DNA from: an uncultured Lachnospiraceae bacterium
GTDB lineage: Bacteria > Bacillota > Clostridia > Lachnospirales > Lachnospiraceae
NCBI GenBank assembly: GCA_946558695.1
Contig: CAMNTQ010000019.1
Coordinates: forward strand, 1-57,720
Length of the DNA: 57,720 nt
Direction: 5' to 3'
The notes beneath the pieces are model-generated. The model was not told the origin of the DNA. It saw nothing but the letters and a program-made list of their open reading frames with translations, and searched no databases. The position numbers were made by a program, and so were the translations under genes. Shown here piece after piece: positions 1-9,473 of this stretch (position 1 is its first letter; every line of letters begins with the position of its first letter).

Positions 1-181
1 CGCAGATACCGTCTCCGTCCGCATCCAAGTAGACACACCTACCGCCTCCATTATCACAGATACTGTACCCGTCTGCGTCTACGAAATGACATCTGCTCCC
101 ATGATCTGCCGCAAATGCTGTTGCAGTTCCCATCGAAAGCAGCAACCCCATTGTTACGATTCCAGTAAATACTCTTTTCAT
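1..181 (-). CDS. small secreted protein, 3' end beyond window (partial)
   Basis: The reading frame begins at an ATG whose first base is 181 and runs off the left edge, so only about 60 residues are visible. A good ribosome binding site (GGAGAA) lies just upstream. The start is a Sec signal peptide: MKR, a hydrophobic stretch, then a likely cleavage after AFA. The mature part carries Asp-rich, Cys-containing repeats of the form F/Y-x-DADG-x-x-IC (FVDADGYSIC, YLDADGDGIC). Similar short secreted proteins are common in Lachnospiraceae and have no assigned function. The DxDG pattern could bind calcium and the cysteines could pair, but that is inference. The true length is unknown. Confidence 0.7.
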   Translation of the reverse strand, partial: MKRVFTGIVTMGLLLSMGTATAFAADHGSRCHFVDADGYSICDNGGGRCVYLDADGDGIC

Positions 182-447
182 AATTATTTCTCCAATATAC
201 AGTTAAATTTTCTTTTCATTTATAATACGAACGTCAATGGGAAATCCATTCATACTATTGAATTTTTTATTGGAAATCAAACATCTCCAACCTTCTGCAC
301 TTTCTAAATATGTATAGCAGGAGGCCATTCACATATCTGCCTGCGCCGGATTCACATGCGCCATGATATGTTTAATCATTTGAAAATTCCCTTCAATATT
401 ATGAAGATTTTGTTATCTTCTCCGGCATCGCAAGAAATTCAGGTGCC

Positions 448-864
448 TTATTTGTTAAGATTATCCGGCCCAAATCCAAACGGCAGCAGCTCTTTGAGCG
501 TATACTCCACCTGCTTATCCTCCCCGTCAGTCAGAACGATCTTAAACGTCTCCGGGTTACAGAACTCCATCATCACCTGCCGGCAAACCCCGCATGGAGC
601 GCACAAAGTGTTTCCGTCCGTTCCCTCCATTCCGCCCGCGACAGCAATCTTTGAGAACTCTCTTTCCCCTTCATATACAGCTCTGAAAAATGCCGTTCTC
701 TCTGCACAATTCGTCGGCCCATACGCTGCGTTTTCGATGTTGCATCCATGATAAACCTTACCGCTCTTTGTAACAAGAGCAGCCCCTACGCTGTGATGCG
801 AATACGGGACATATGCGCGTTCCCTGGCTTTTTTTGCTTCTAAAATTAATTCTGCGTTTGTCAT
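448..864 (-). CDS. cdd: cytidine deaminase
   Basis: 138 residues, the usual size of the small tetrameric cytidine deaminases. The enzyme hydrolyses cytidine and deoxycytidine to uridine and deoxyuridine in the cytoplasm for pyrimidine salvage. Zinc ligands are C53 (in TNCAERTA), C91 and C94 (in CAPCGVCRQ), and E55 is the catalytic proton shuttle. The N-terminal YVPYSHHSVGAAL and the C-terminal LLPFGF segments are typical of the family. The start has a GGAG-type site (GAAGGAGATTG) before it. It stands alone between a small secreted protein and mobile-element debris, so its neighbours say nothing about its role. Confidence 0.97.
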   Translation of the reverse strand: MTNAELILEAKKARERAYVPYSHHSVGAALVTKSGKVYHGCNIENAAYGPTNCAERTAFFRAVYEGEREFSKIAVAGGMEGTDGNTLCAPCGVCRQVMMEFCNPETFKIVLTDGEDKQVEYTLKELLPFGFGPDNLNK

Positions 865-885
865 CTCAATCTCCTTCTAATAGTT

Positions 886-1110
886 TTTATACCCTGCACC
901 GCTTTTTATAACATGCAGTTCCATATTTCAGGATATTCTCTACTCCATCGTCTTCAGGGTCTTCTTCATACTTCGTATATTCTATCTGTTTTAACACTGC
1001 CTCATATGCCCTTTCCAAATCTCCGTCATGTGTGTATTTTATCTTCGATATCTGGCTCTGCAAGGATATCTGCGTAACCCTCACCCATCTCGCTCAAAAA
1101 TGTCCATCCC
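886..1110 (-). pseudogene. C-terminal relic of a DUF1703 (AAA-ATPase-like/PD-(D/E)XK) gene
   Basis: Translation of the last 65 codons (LKQIEYTKYEED...CYKKRCRV) matches the C-terminal end of the two intact DUF1703 proteins in this window. Just upstream, in another frame, sits the matching piece EMGEGYADILAEPD. The join between them has lost the codons for the I-I-E-V part of the nuclease motif and shifted frame, so neither piece can make a working nuclease. The last four residues (MLAQ K) are also missing. It is a third, decayed copy of this family within 20 kb. The N-terminal ATPase part is absent. Confidence 0.8.
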
Positions 1111-1169
1111 TTTAACTGAAAAAGCTACAGTGAATACGCTGTTTGCCCGAAATCATAGATATCATATCA

Positions 1170-1367
1170 CTAAGAAATGGATAATTCAATGCATCTAATA
1201 CTTGCTTGCCTTCCGATTAATATACCTACAATTTCTCCATCATTGATAAATACTGCTTCTTCACCCGGCATAACGAATAGAATTGACTTTGTATTAAAAT
1301 CCTGTATTTGTGACTTCGCAATTATCGTATTTTGATTTACCGTATTTTTAATTACTTCTCTAATCAT
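1170..1367 (-). CDS. hypothetical small protein (65 aa)
   Basis: I do not recognise this with confidence. The central part (FVMPGEEAVFINDGEIVGIL) faintly resembles the N-terminal beta region of SPFH-domain proteins, so it may be a fragment of one. The ATG overlaps the end of the small frame 1360..1470 by eight bases, which suggests translational coupling. It is surrounded by relics, so it may itself be a broken gene. Confidence 0.35.
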   Translation of the reverse strand: MIREVIKNTVNQNTIIAKSQIQDFNTKSILFVMPGEEAVFINDGEIVGILIGRQASIRCIELSIS

Positions 1368-1470
1368 TCAGTTTATTAAATACAGAACCCTTTTTTAATT
1401 TGCTTTTTTCCAAAATAGCATCAACTATAATATCTACTATCTTTTCTAATCCCCATACTTTCCAACCCAT
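1360..1470 (-). CDS. hypothetical very small protein (36 aa)
   Basis: A short frame starting MGWKVWGLEK and ending in FNKLND. It is amphipathic (LEKIVDIIVDAILEKSKLKKG) and has an AGAGG-like site before the start. Its stop overlaps the start of the next small frame. No family is recognised. It may be an upstream coupled peptide or a remnant. Confidence 0.3.
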   Translation of the reverse strand: MGWKVWGLEKIVDIIVDAILEKSKLKKGSVFNKLND

Positions 1471-1572
1471 ACCATTAACCTCTATGCTGTTAACCGCTAT
1501 TTACAGCATATCAATCCTCTTACTTAAATACTAACATATTAAAAGTAATTGTTGTAGAACTTTGACCAAATA

Positions 1573-1725
1573 ATGACGCTAAACATCCAGCCTGTTGTGT
1601 TACAGGAATTTGCTGTATTAAATGTAACTCCCAGCTTTGTTAATCCAATGCTATGTAAACAGTATTGTGAAAATTTCGGACGTCCGGCAAAAGAACCGGA
1701 AATGATGTTCAAACAAAAATGGTAC
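1573..1725 (+). pseudogene. N-terminal fragment of an IS1182-family-like transposase
   Basis: The plus-strand translation contains FVNPMLCKQYCENFGRPAKE followed by PEMMFK. This is the conserved N-terminal helical region of IS1182-type transposases, which have a GRPAxxPxMM motif. Upstream the similarity fades. Downstream it stops abruptly where homology to the recombinase relic on the other strand begins, near 1730. No DDE catalytic region is present. It is a scrap left by an insertion or deletion next to the recombinase remnant. Confidence 0.6.
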
Positions 1726-1729
1726 TCGC

Positions 1730-2615
1730 GGTTATCTTTGTCCGATATATCCAGAAATGAGATCCGTTTTACCGGCCTGGTTGGATCATAACGAGTTGCA
1801 TCAAACTGAAAACGCTCCAAATACCATACATTTGCTTCCCAGTTTATGTCCTTGGACTGTACGGAAAGGATTCTCTGTACCTTATCCACGATCTGGTGAT
1901 ATCTGTTGTTAATAAGCGGCACCTCTTTCGCTTTACCTGCATAATCATCAATCTGATCCTGCTCTAACCGTGTAAGATCTGAAACTTCTCTATCTATGCA
2001 ATACATATATAAAAAATGCAGAGGCGCGAGATATCCCCGTCTCAATTCACGATCTAACGAGCTTTCCAAAGCATAATTTAATATCGTAAAAACCTGATAT
2101 TTTAACTTCTGAGACGTATGAATGGAGAAATCCCAGATAACCCCTTTGGTATTCCTGCAATAATAAAATTCCTTTGCCAAATGATAATTTGGATGATATC
2201 CCAAATAAATTCTCTTTTCTTCATACCTTATTGGACGGAGTCCACCCGCCCGCAGGGCATGTATTACGGTGTGCCCTTTGGGTGTACTTTAACCGAATCC
2301 CGCCTGCCCTTATGCCATCACTTCTCTTTTCAAGATCAAATAACTTTAGTCTTACCCGCACATCCCAGTCAATCTCTTCCAGGCTGTGTATCCTATTCTC
2401 CGTCAAAAATCTATATGCCTTGCTCTTAAGAGTCTGTTCCACCGTACCGCATTCTTCGATCTCTTGTCTTAGTTTTACATATTCTTTTTCCTTATGAAAT
2501 TCCCTCCAGTCCCGTAAAGTTTTTTGGTATGCCCCAATCAAGTGTTTATCCTGGATCTGAAGTTTTCATTGTCCATTCTTGGTTCAATGCGTATCCTGCA
2601 TCCCTGATAATCAAT
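1730..2615 (-). pseudogene. decayed tyrosine recombinase (deletion derivative of the 673-aa recombinase)
   Basis: Nearly identical in sequence to parts of the intact recombinase at 15954..17975, but scrambled by deletions. The part corresponding to that protein's residues after about 375 (the catalytic domain) is gone, replaced by IS1182-like sequence. An internal stretch (YDQYLEKAINTRIRP...) is missing near 2350. A frameshift sits near 2270. At about 2565 the sequence jumps straight to DNA matching the shorter upstream recombinase (around 18412-18470) and then to the DUF1703 terminator region. None of the R, H-x-x-R or Y active-site residues remain. It shows that the recombinase-DUF1703 unit was once present here too. 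Confidence 0.85.
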
Positions 2616-2683
2616 ATCCTCAAATAAAACCAAAAAAGCCCTGAAACATATTTGCTCCAAGGCTATCATTTTTATTTGATTTA

Positions 2684-4399
2684 TTATTTCTGTGCCAGCA
2701 TGACTCTGCACCGTTTTTTATAGCATGCAATCCCGTATTTGAGGATATTCTCTACACCGTCATCTTCAAGGTCATCTTCATATCTGGTATACTCAATCTG
2801 TTTTAATGCTTCTTTGCAAGCAGCATCCAGATTTCCGTCATGTGCGTATTTCACCTCTATGATAATCCCCATATCTCCGGTATCCGGTTCCGCAAGGATA
2901 TCCGCATACCCCTCTCCCATTTCCCGGTTAGAAGAAATCCCCCATCGGTTCTTCACACCCAAAATCCCAAGCAGAACGCCATGGTAAAAGGTCTCTTTCA
3001 TGTCAGTTCTTACAGCTGTATCCCGGATACTAATGGTTCTTCTTAAATATTCCGTGAAAATTTTCTCTACATTTTCCACATCCTTATTTCGCAGGGCATC
3101 ACAGAAACGGTTCAGCGTATCGCCGTCTTCCCGGACATTCTCTTTAAAAAATTCCATGATCTGCGTCACATAAATATCCCGGATTTCCATATTGGGGATT
3201 GCCAGTTTCATCTGCCTTCCCTCTGCCCTTCCCCGCTGGGTCAGATAACCGGTGGTAAAAAGCAGGCTCCAGATATTATCTATCGTCTGATAAACCTCTG
3301 GATATGTAAGTTCCTGATGAATCTCCTTCGTAATAACCTCACCTGCTACCAGACTTTCAATCTCCCTTTTAGTCGTATAATTCGCCGATTCCTGAATAAA
3401 CCGCTTCACTGCGTCATTGCTGCTGGTATTAATCCAGTAGTTCTCCGGCTGTACATGAGGTTCGTTTCTGATCCTGTCACAATGGTTCAGTACATCCCAC
3501 GGGCAGTACACTTCCTCATTTCCAAATTGATATCCGTCATACCATCTTTTTACTTCTTCATAATGATTCGCTACATCATAATACTCCAGGAGTTCTCTCA
3601 CTTCTTTGTCTGTAAAGCCAAAGTACTCATCAAAACGCTCATCTGCAATCGTCAACACTTTCAAATTATTAAGTCCAGTAAAAATACTTTCCTTTGAAAT
3701 ACGAAGGCAGCCTGTCAATACTGCAAGTTTCAGGCTGTTGTTTGTTTTGAGCGCCTCTCCAAGAAGACTTCGGATCAGGGAAAGCATTTGGTCATAGTAT
3801 CCATTCGCATGAGCTTTTGCCAATGGAACGTCATATTCGTCAATCAGCAAGATAACTTTTGTACCATGATGCTTTTCCAACATTTCTGACAATATTCTCA
3901 GGCTGTCACAAAATGTAGATTCGTCCATATTGCTGTTCAAAAGGCTTTGATATTCCAATTTGTCACTCTCACTTAACGCATCACTCTCCAAAAGATATTG
4001 TACTTTTGACGCTGTCCGTCTCACGGCCCGAGCTCCCATCCGAAAGGCCATCTCAAAATTGAGCGCATCAATCCCTTTTAATGAAACAGAAATAACCGGA
4101 TACTTCCCCATATATTCCTCACAAAGCGCCGTTTCTTTTGAAATTTCCAGCCCGTTAAAAATACTCTTATCTCCATTCAGCGAGAAAAAGTGTTCCAACA
4201 TACTCATATTCAACGATTTTCCAAATCTCCGTGGGCGAGTGAACAGATTCACCTCTCCCCAGTTATTAAGAAGTTCCCTGATGAGTCCCGTTTTATCAAT
4301 ATAGTAAAAATCCTCTAAACGTAATTTTTCAAAATTTTCAATCCCTATCGGAAGTTTCTTCTTCCGCATCTCCATCTCTTTCCACGCTCCTTCCACCAT
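2684..4399 (-). CDS. DUF1703 protein: AAA-ATPase-like domain plus PD-(D/E)XK nuclease-like domain (copy 1)
   Basis: 571 residues. The N-terminal domain (PF09820-type) has a P-loop variant, TRPRRFGKSLNM, with K61-S62, and a Walker B-like LLIDEYD at D187-D190. The C-terminal domain (PF08011-type, PD-(D/E)XK-like) shows GYADILAEPD with D500 and IIIEVK with E515 and K517. Such proteins are abundant in gut Firmicutes and Bacteroidetes, often in multiple copies. Their function is unproven, and a DNA-acting role is inferred from the nuclease fold. The start could also be the in-frame ATG for MRKKKLPIGI (ten codons later), which has AAAGAGATGGAG before it. It is about 93% identical to the copy at 18627..20339 over the last 390 residues, but only about half identical over residues 111-180. 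Confidence 0.85.
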   Translation of the reverse strand: MVEGAWKEMEMRKKKLPIGIENFEKLRLEDFYYIDKTGLIRELLNNWGEVNLFTRPRRFGKSLNMSMLEHFFSLNGDKSIFNGLEISKETALCEEYMGKYPVISVSLKGIDALNFEMAFRMGARAVRRTASKVQYLLESDALSESDKLEYQSLLNSNMDESTFCDSLRILSEMLEKHHGTKVILLIDEYDVPLAKAHANGYYDQMLSLIRSLLGEALKTNNSLKLAVLTGCLRISKESIFTGLNNLKVLTIADERFDEYFGFTDKEVRELLEYYDVANHYEEVKRWYDGYQFGNEEVYCPWDVLNHCDRIRNEPHVQPENYWINTSSNDAVKRFIQESANYTTKREIESLVAGEVITKEIHQELTYPEVYQTIDNIWSLLFTTGYLTQRGRAEGRQMKLAIPNMEIRDIYVTQIMEFFKENVREDGDTLNRFCDALRNKDVENVEKIFTEYLRRTISIRDTAVRTDMKETFYHGVLLGILGVKNRWGISSNREMGEGYADILAEPDTGDMGIIIEVKYAHDGNLDAACKEALKQIEYTRYEDDLEDDGVENILKYGIACYKKRCRVMLAQK

Positions 4400-4480
4400 C
4401 TCTAAGCCATTTCCTGTCTCAGATTATTAATTACATTATAGCAACTAAGCGGCGGCATTTCCATAGCAATCTTCCGGCTG

Positions 4481-6393
4481 TTACTGTTCACTTCGTGACC
4501 AGTAACTCCCAACTTTCATTGTTTCCCCGTCTTCAACCCCTATTATAATTGCTCCATTTTCCCGTGTAGAATAGATTTTGCTTTTAACATCTGTAAGCCT
4601 TTCTATTGTTTCCTGGTGAGGATGCCCATACCGGTTTTCTCGTCCCGCTGAAATAAACGCATACGCAGGCTTGACCTGCCGGAGAAATTGTTCAGATGAT
4701 GAATTCTTCGAGCCATGATGCGCCACTTTCAAGACCTCCCATGTACAACCCCGGTATTGCTCTTCCAACTGCCCTGTAAGCTGCCCTTCTCCTCCTCCTT
4801 CTACATCCCCGGTAAGAAGCATATCAAACTCTCCGAACTTAACTGCCAATACCATAGATGCCGCATTCCCCGATTCGTATCCTCCTTCTGCAGCCCGTAC
4901 CCCAAGTTCCCGTATCTCAGACCCCCTATTCTCTGTCTCCGTTCCCAGCTTCCTCGGCTGTATACATGTAATCGCCATATTCCCTTCCCGTATACTCTGT
5001 CCCGATTCCATCACAGCTACACGGATTCCATTATCCCTTGCTTTCTTCGCCAAGCCTGCCAACGCCTCATCCCACACCTCCTGCACCGGCAATACCAGCA
5101 TCCCGATCTTTACCCCAATCTCCTGTCTCTCAATCAACTCCTCTACTCCATTCGTATGATCACTGTCACCATGGGATATCAGCACATAATCAATCACTCC
5201 CACTCCCTGGGATTTCAGAAATGATTCCAGCCTGTATTGTCCCACCTTTTTGACATCGCTGCTCCCGCCATCCACCAGATAGGTGCCGCCCTTTGGACCT
5301 TTCATGAAGATTCCGTCCCCCTGTCCCACATCCAGCACCACAACTGCAAGCTTCCCCGCCTCTCCAAAACGAACCATTAGAATCATAATTCCCGCTGCCA
5401 ACAGGAGAATCACTGAACAACCTGCTTTTTGTTTTCTCCGATTTCCCCGGTATCCATGATTGTCTTGTTTTCTGTGATCCCTTTTCTTCTCCCATTCCAT
5501 CACTAATAAACTTTGATTCCTTTGTTCCTCACATTTCTTCATTAATAAAACATATCTCAATATAAGCAGCCCCAAAAACAAAATCCCGTAATATACTATG
5601 ATCTGCCACGTATCAGGCCTTCCGATCACAAGTCTCGCTCCCGGCAAGTCAAGCGCTATCCCACAGCTAATTTTATAAATCCACAGAATTTTACCGCATA
5701 TCCTAAACAGCAAGACAGACATAGGAACAAACCACAGCGAAAATATGCTTCCTGCCATTGCCAGAAATAACAACACAGACATCAACGGAATCACAAAGAT
5801 ATTCAAAATAAAAGAATAAAGCGGAAATTCAAAGAAATAATAGAGCAGAATCGGAAAGATGACCAGATTGATACCAATACTGGCTGTCAGTCCCTGCATA
5901 ATCATCTGCCATACCTGCTTCCAGGTTTTCCCCAAATACACACATACGGAACCGGCATGCTGTCCGTTATTATATATTGTGGGATCTCCCGCAATGCACG
6001 CTTTAGCGGGGCTAGCAGACTCTGTCCGGCTAAATACATCCTGCACCACCGGCACTACCACAAGAATCGCCAGAACCGCCCCAAAGGACAGCCAGAATCC
6101 CCCGTCATACAGACTAAGCGGGCGCCACAATAACACAATAACCGCTGCCGCAGAAAGCGCCGTCGGCGCATCATAATGCCGTCCCGTCATATCCGCCCCT
6201 ATCCGGAACAAGAACATCACCAGTGCCCGCACCGCAGATACGGTAAGCCCGACCATAAGAATATACAACGCCAAAAACAATATACCGAACACCCCTCCAA
6301 CCGGATAGTAACCTGTAATCCTCCGCAGAATCTTATATATCCCAATCCCAATAAAAGACAGATGCAATCCTGAGATAGCCATAATATGTACTT
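4481..6393 (-). pseudogene. comEC: 5'-truncated comEC copy
   Basis: The frame matches the full ComEC at 20448..22934 from AISGLHLSFIGIG to the end, but the first roughly 215 residues (signal/TM start and OB-like DUF4131 domain) are missing. Homology ends at about 6393. What remains is most of the membrane 'Competence' domain and a complete metallo-beta-lactamase-like domain (LDVGQGDGIF, SHGDSDH, HHGSKNSSS, GHPH). It is clearly diverged from the full copy, including a loop after VVPVVQ with unrelated sequence, so it is not a very recent duplication. No promoter or ribosome site precedes the first ATG. It is probably non-functional as a DNA channel. Whether the soluble half is still made is unknown. 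Confidence 0.85.
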
Positions 6394-6806
6394 ATAGTTC
6401 AAAAGTATTGGAAAATCAAGCTTTCCACACAATACACAGTGTTTATAGTGTTCTTTTCTATATCGATATTTCAAGAAGATTATCCTTAAGGTATTTTTAC
6501 TCTCATTAATCAATAAGTAACATTCAATAATTTTTCTGTAAAAATATGTTATTTTGTATAAAATTTTTGAAAAACTTTCCCTTTAACCTATCTATTGTTT
6601 TATATCAATAATATTTATAACTCTTTAATAAACTTCCACACAAATCTCCTGTACTTAATCAGAACCGTATCATCTATCCACTCTAAACGCAACTGAATAC
6701 AATGAGCCGCTCTCTGTCTTCTATATTTTGCAATTTCTTGAACATATCCTTGACAAAACATCAGCTCTGACGCTTAAAAAAAATTAATAAAAAAACCTCC
6801 CATTTT
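6394..6806. other. AT-rich intergenic region with one weak small ORF
   Basis: About 410 bases between the comEC truncation point and the transposase. The only frame worth noting is a 48-codon minus-strand ORF at 6615..6761 (starts MFCQGYVQEIAKY, ends KFIKEL). It has a basic composition but no ribosome binding site and no recognised family. The right edge has short A-runs and a 'cccatttta' stretch that may belong to the end of the adjacent IS. No promoter or RNA gene is convincing. Confidence 0.4.
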
Positions 6807-6917
6807 ATGGGAAAATGCGAGATAATAGAATTGACACAAAAACTATTTTTTCGCACCACCATAAAAGAGAGGAGGTTTTACCATGAAGCAAGAATAAAAA
6901 TCAGAAGAAAAGAGACC

Positions 6918-7811
6918 ATGCAACACCTGGAACAGTTTAACCTTGCCTGTGAATTAGCCAAGCTAATCCGGCATTTTTTCTCAGATCTTTTACCACTGTT
7001 AAAACAGATTCCAGATCCCAGAAACCAGAGTTATATTACCTATCCTGCTGTGTTACTTCTTATGACTCGTATTCTTTCTTCTCTATTTTACATCGGTAGT
7101 ATGAGGAAAACAAGTGAAGAATTCAATTCCAGTAAAATGATGGAAAACATCTGGCTTCTATCCGGGGAGGAACAGACCGTGGAGGAGCTTCCCTACTGGG
7201 AAACCATCAACCGGTATCTGGAAAAAGTGGATCCGGAAAAATTGCAGGACATCTTAAACCGCCTGTGCAGCAGGCTTCTGTGCAGCCGGGCTTTTGAAAA
7301 TATGCGAATCAGGGGCAAATACTGGCAGGTTATCATAGATGGAACGCAGCTTTGTAGCAGCCGAAGGGAGCTGGATGGGAAAAGCCTGCACCGGACGCAT
7401 AATAGAGGGACAGAAAAAGTGTACCAGGAGAATTATTATTATGTACTGGAAGCAAAGCTGGTACTGCATTCCCAAATCCTCATCAGCATCCAGACGGAAT
7501 TTGTAGACAATGAAGCTGGGAAAGAAGTGGAGAAACAGGACAGTGAAAGAAAGGCCTGCTGGCGTTTAATGGAAAAGCTGAAAAAAGCGTTTCCAAAACT
7601 GCCCATCTGCTTGTGCGGGGACAGCCTGTATACGCGTGAAGGTTTTTTTGAGAGATGCAAAGAAAAAAACTGGCGGTATATCCTGCGGTATAAGGATCTA
7701 CTCGAAAAACTTCCAAATGATAGGACGAGCGATGAAGAGTTAGAACTCCTGGCACCATGGAATGAAAACGTGAAAGCTGAAATCAAACGCCGTGCAAGCG
7801 ACGGGAATTAA
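6918..7811 (+). pseudogene. truncated DDE transposase (IS4-like)
   Basis: From the ATG of MQHLEQFNLA the product is 297 residues. It shows an N-terminal helical region with PDPRNQ, a first catalytic Asp in VIIDGTQL and a second in CLCGDSLYTRE. This matches DDE transposases of the IS4/ISNCY type. The third acidic residue is absent: after YILRYKDLLEKL the sequence changes to a short unrelated tail ending in AEIKRRASDGN. It therefore looks 3'-truncated or chimeric. The frame is open upstream to 6807, but the best GGAGG site (6871) serves a five-codon frame (MKQE) that ends at once, another sign of decay. Confidence 0.7.
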
Positions 7812-7835
7812 TTATATGTGAATTGTGAAGGTGCT

Positions 7836-7866
7836 CCGGCTACTAAAAAGTAGCCGGGTATTTTTC
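7836..7866 (+). terminator. rho-independent terminator after the transposase
   Basis: A perfect nine-base stem, CCGGCTACT (7836-7844) pairing with AGTAGCCGG (7849-7857), with an AAAA loop. It is followed by GTATTTTTC. It sits 25 bases after the transposase stop. Confidence 0.8.
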
Positions 7867-8201
7867 TATCAACGGCTGAAAATTAAGAGCTTACTATGAA
7901 GGAGCAATGTTCAGGATTAATTGATGTGGAATCCAATGTTCCGGAAAATAGAATTCCCCTGCCGCATAGGTAGCAGAGGAATTGATAGGAAACGGTAGTC
8001 GTTTACTGCTTTAACTGAATTTAGAAATATGGTAGGCGGTGTATTATTCATCGCTTACTTAATAATCATGCAAAAAACCAAAAAGAATTGTATATATTTT
8101 CCTGATATGTTTATACTGTAAAGACAAAGGACTGTTTGGGGCATCACCCCATTTTCTGACTAACACCATTAAAATTATATACTTATCATTTATCGAAATA
8201 A
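7867..8201. other. non-coding stretch between transposase and toroid-protein gene
   Basis: No convincing gene. A small palindrome, TGGGG-N5-CCCCA (plus strand near 8138-8152), lies about 50-65 bases downstream of the stop of the minus-strand operon. It could cap that transcript, although no T-run follows. The remainder is probably left-over IS sequence. Confidence 0.4.
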
Positions 8202-9473
8202 TTATTTTTTCGTAAATAAATAATGTAAAACAACACCTACAAACACTCCACCTATAATAGTTATTGACAATGGCAAAATAAAACTTTGGCAATTACTTAA
8301 TATCAAGTTTTTAACATCATCATAAATTACATTTATTTTTTCAATCAAAAATAAATGTATATTAAAATGAAATATAAACATTAAAAGTGTTAGTAAAAAA
8401 TTAACACTAACACAAATAGTTAATATTATTTGTGTTAATCTGTTTTTACGTTCTTTTTCTACTTGTTTTAAATACATTTCAACGTACATTAATGAATTAC
8501 TTAGCATTTTTTCTATATCTACTAATACCCAAATTGCATTAGCAACACACCATGTATACTTTTTTTTATCAAACTTATTATAATACCATGAGCCATCTTC
8601 ATTTTGCATTTCTATTAATTTGTTTACAGCCTTTATCAATATGGTATTTTGAATTGTACCATCTAATCTTATCAATGCCATAATTGCCCACATAGATGAA
8701 TTATGATTGCATACTGTAAATATCTGTTCTTTATCCTTACAATCTTCATAAGCTATATATGGCTCTGATAATGATTCCCATGTATAGTCAGATAACATGC
8801 TATCATAAATAAATTCAATAATATTGTCTATCATCTCCTGATCATTTAATTGTGATGATTTATGAAGAACAATAGCAATCATTGATGTTATAACTACGTT
8901 ACTGTTTTTATCTTTATATTTAAATCCCCATGCCCCATCAGAATTTTTTGAATCAAGTAACCACTTAGTAGCTTTAGAGCATTCTATTGGATGAACATCA
9001 TAAAGCGCCCATATTGCTAATAGAGTGGCATAAATTCTTGACTCACCATTATAATATGCTCCAAAACTTCCATCTTCTTTTTGATTATTAAGTAAGTATA
9101 TATATGCTTTATTTAATAATTCAATATAAGTCTGATCATTTATCATTTTTAAGGTTATAACTATCCAACATGTTACATCAACACAGCTTTTCTTTATCTC
9201 CCATGAAGACCAACCTCCATCTTCATTTTGACTATTCAACAACCATTTTAAGCTTTTTGCAATTATTGGACTATGGATGCTTTCCCCAGCATATATTAGA
9301 GCTCGAATTGCATCTAAAGTCCCTCCCCATGGCATGACATAATAATTATCTTCTGTTAGAGACCACCCTATACCTGTTTCATTTTCTTTCCAAGTGTCAT
9401 ACAACCATTTTTTCGATTTACTTACTGAAGTAAGTAAAGATGAAAAAAACATATTCTTTTTATCTGATATCAT
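8202..9473 (-). CDS. membrane-anchored alpha/alpha-toroid protein, terpene-cyclase/prenyltransferase-like
   Basis: 423 residues. The first 340 form repeated helical units with QW-like motifs: LLNSQNEDGGWSS, LLNNQKEDGSFGAY, LLDSKNSDGAWGF and IEMQNEDGSWYY. This is the squalene-cyclase/prenyltransferase toroid fold. The class II cyclase DxDD motif is not seen, and a D-x-C zinc site of protein prenyltransferases is not obvious (SCVDVTCW is the closest). It may therefore bind rather than cyclise its ligand. Two C-terminal hydrophobic helices (about 350-378 and 397-420) should anchor it in the membrane. The start overlaps the cupin stop by four bases (ATGA). The gene is AT-rich, last in a three-gene operon with a ThiC paralogue. 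Its role is unknown. Confidence 0.75.
   Translation of the reverse strand: MISDKKNMFFSSLLTSVSKSKKWLYDTWKENETGIGWSLTEDNYYVMPWGGTLDAIRALIYAGESIHSPIIAKSLKWLLNSQNEDGGWSSWEIKKSCVDVTCWIVITLKMINDQTYIELLNKAYIYLLNNQKEDGSFGAYYNGESRIYATLLAIWALYDVHPIECSKATKWLLDSKNSDGAWGFKYKDKNSNVVITSMIAIVLHKSSQLNDQEMIDNIIEFIYDSMLSDYTWESLSEPYIAYEDCKDKEQIFTVCNHNSSMWAIMALIRLDGTIQNTILIKAVNKLIEMQNEDGSWYYNKFDKKKYTWCVANAIWVLVDIEKMLSNSLMYVEMYLKQVEKERKNRLTQIILTICVSVNFLLTLLMFIFHFNIHLFLIEKINVIYDDVKNLILSNCQSFILPLSITIIGGVFVGVVLHYLFTKK

Noticed and set aside
8059-8292. 77-codon minus-strand frame overlapping the toroid gene end
   Set aside because: Overlaps the last part of the toroid gene in another frame, with no ribosome site.
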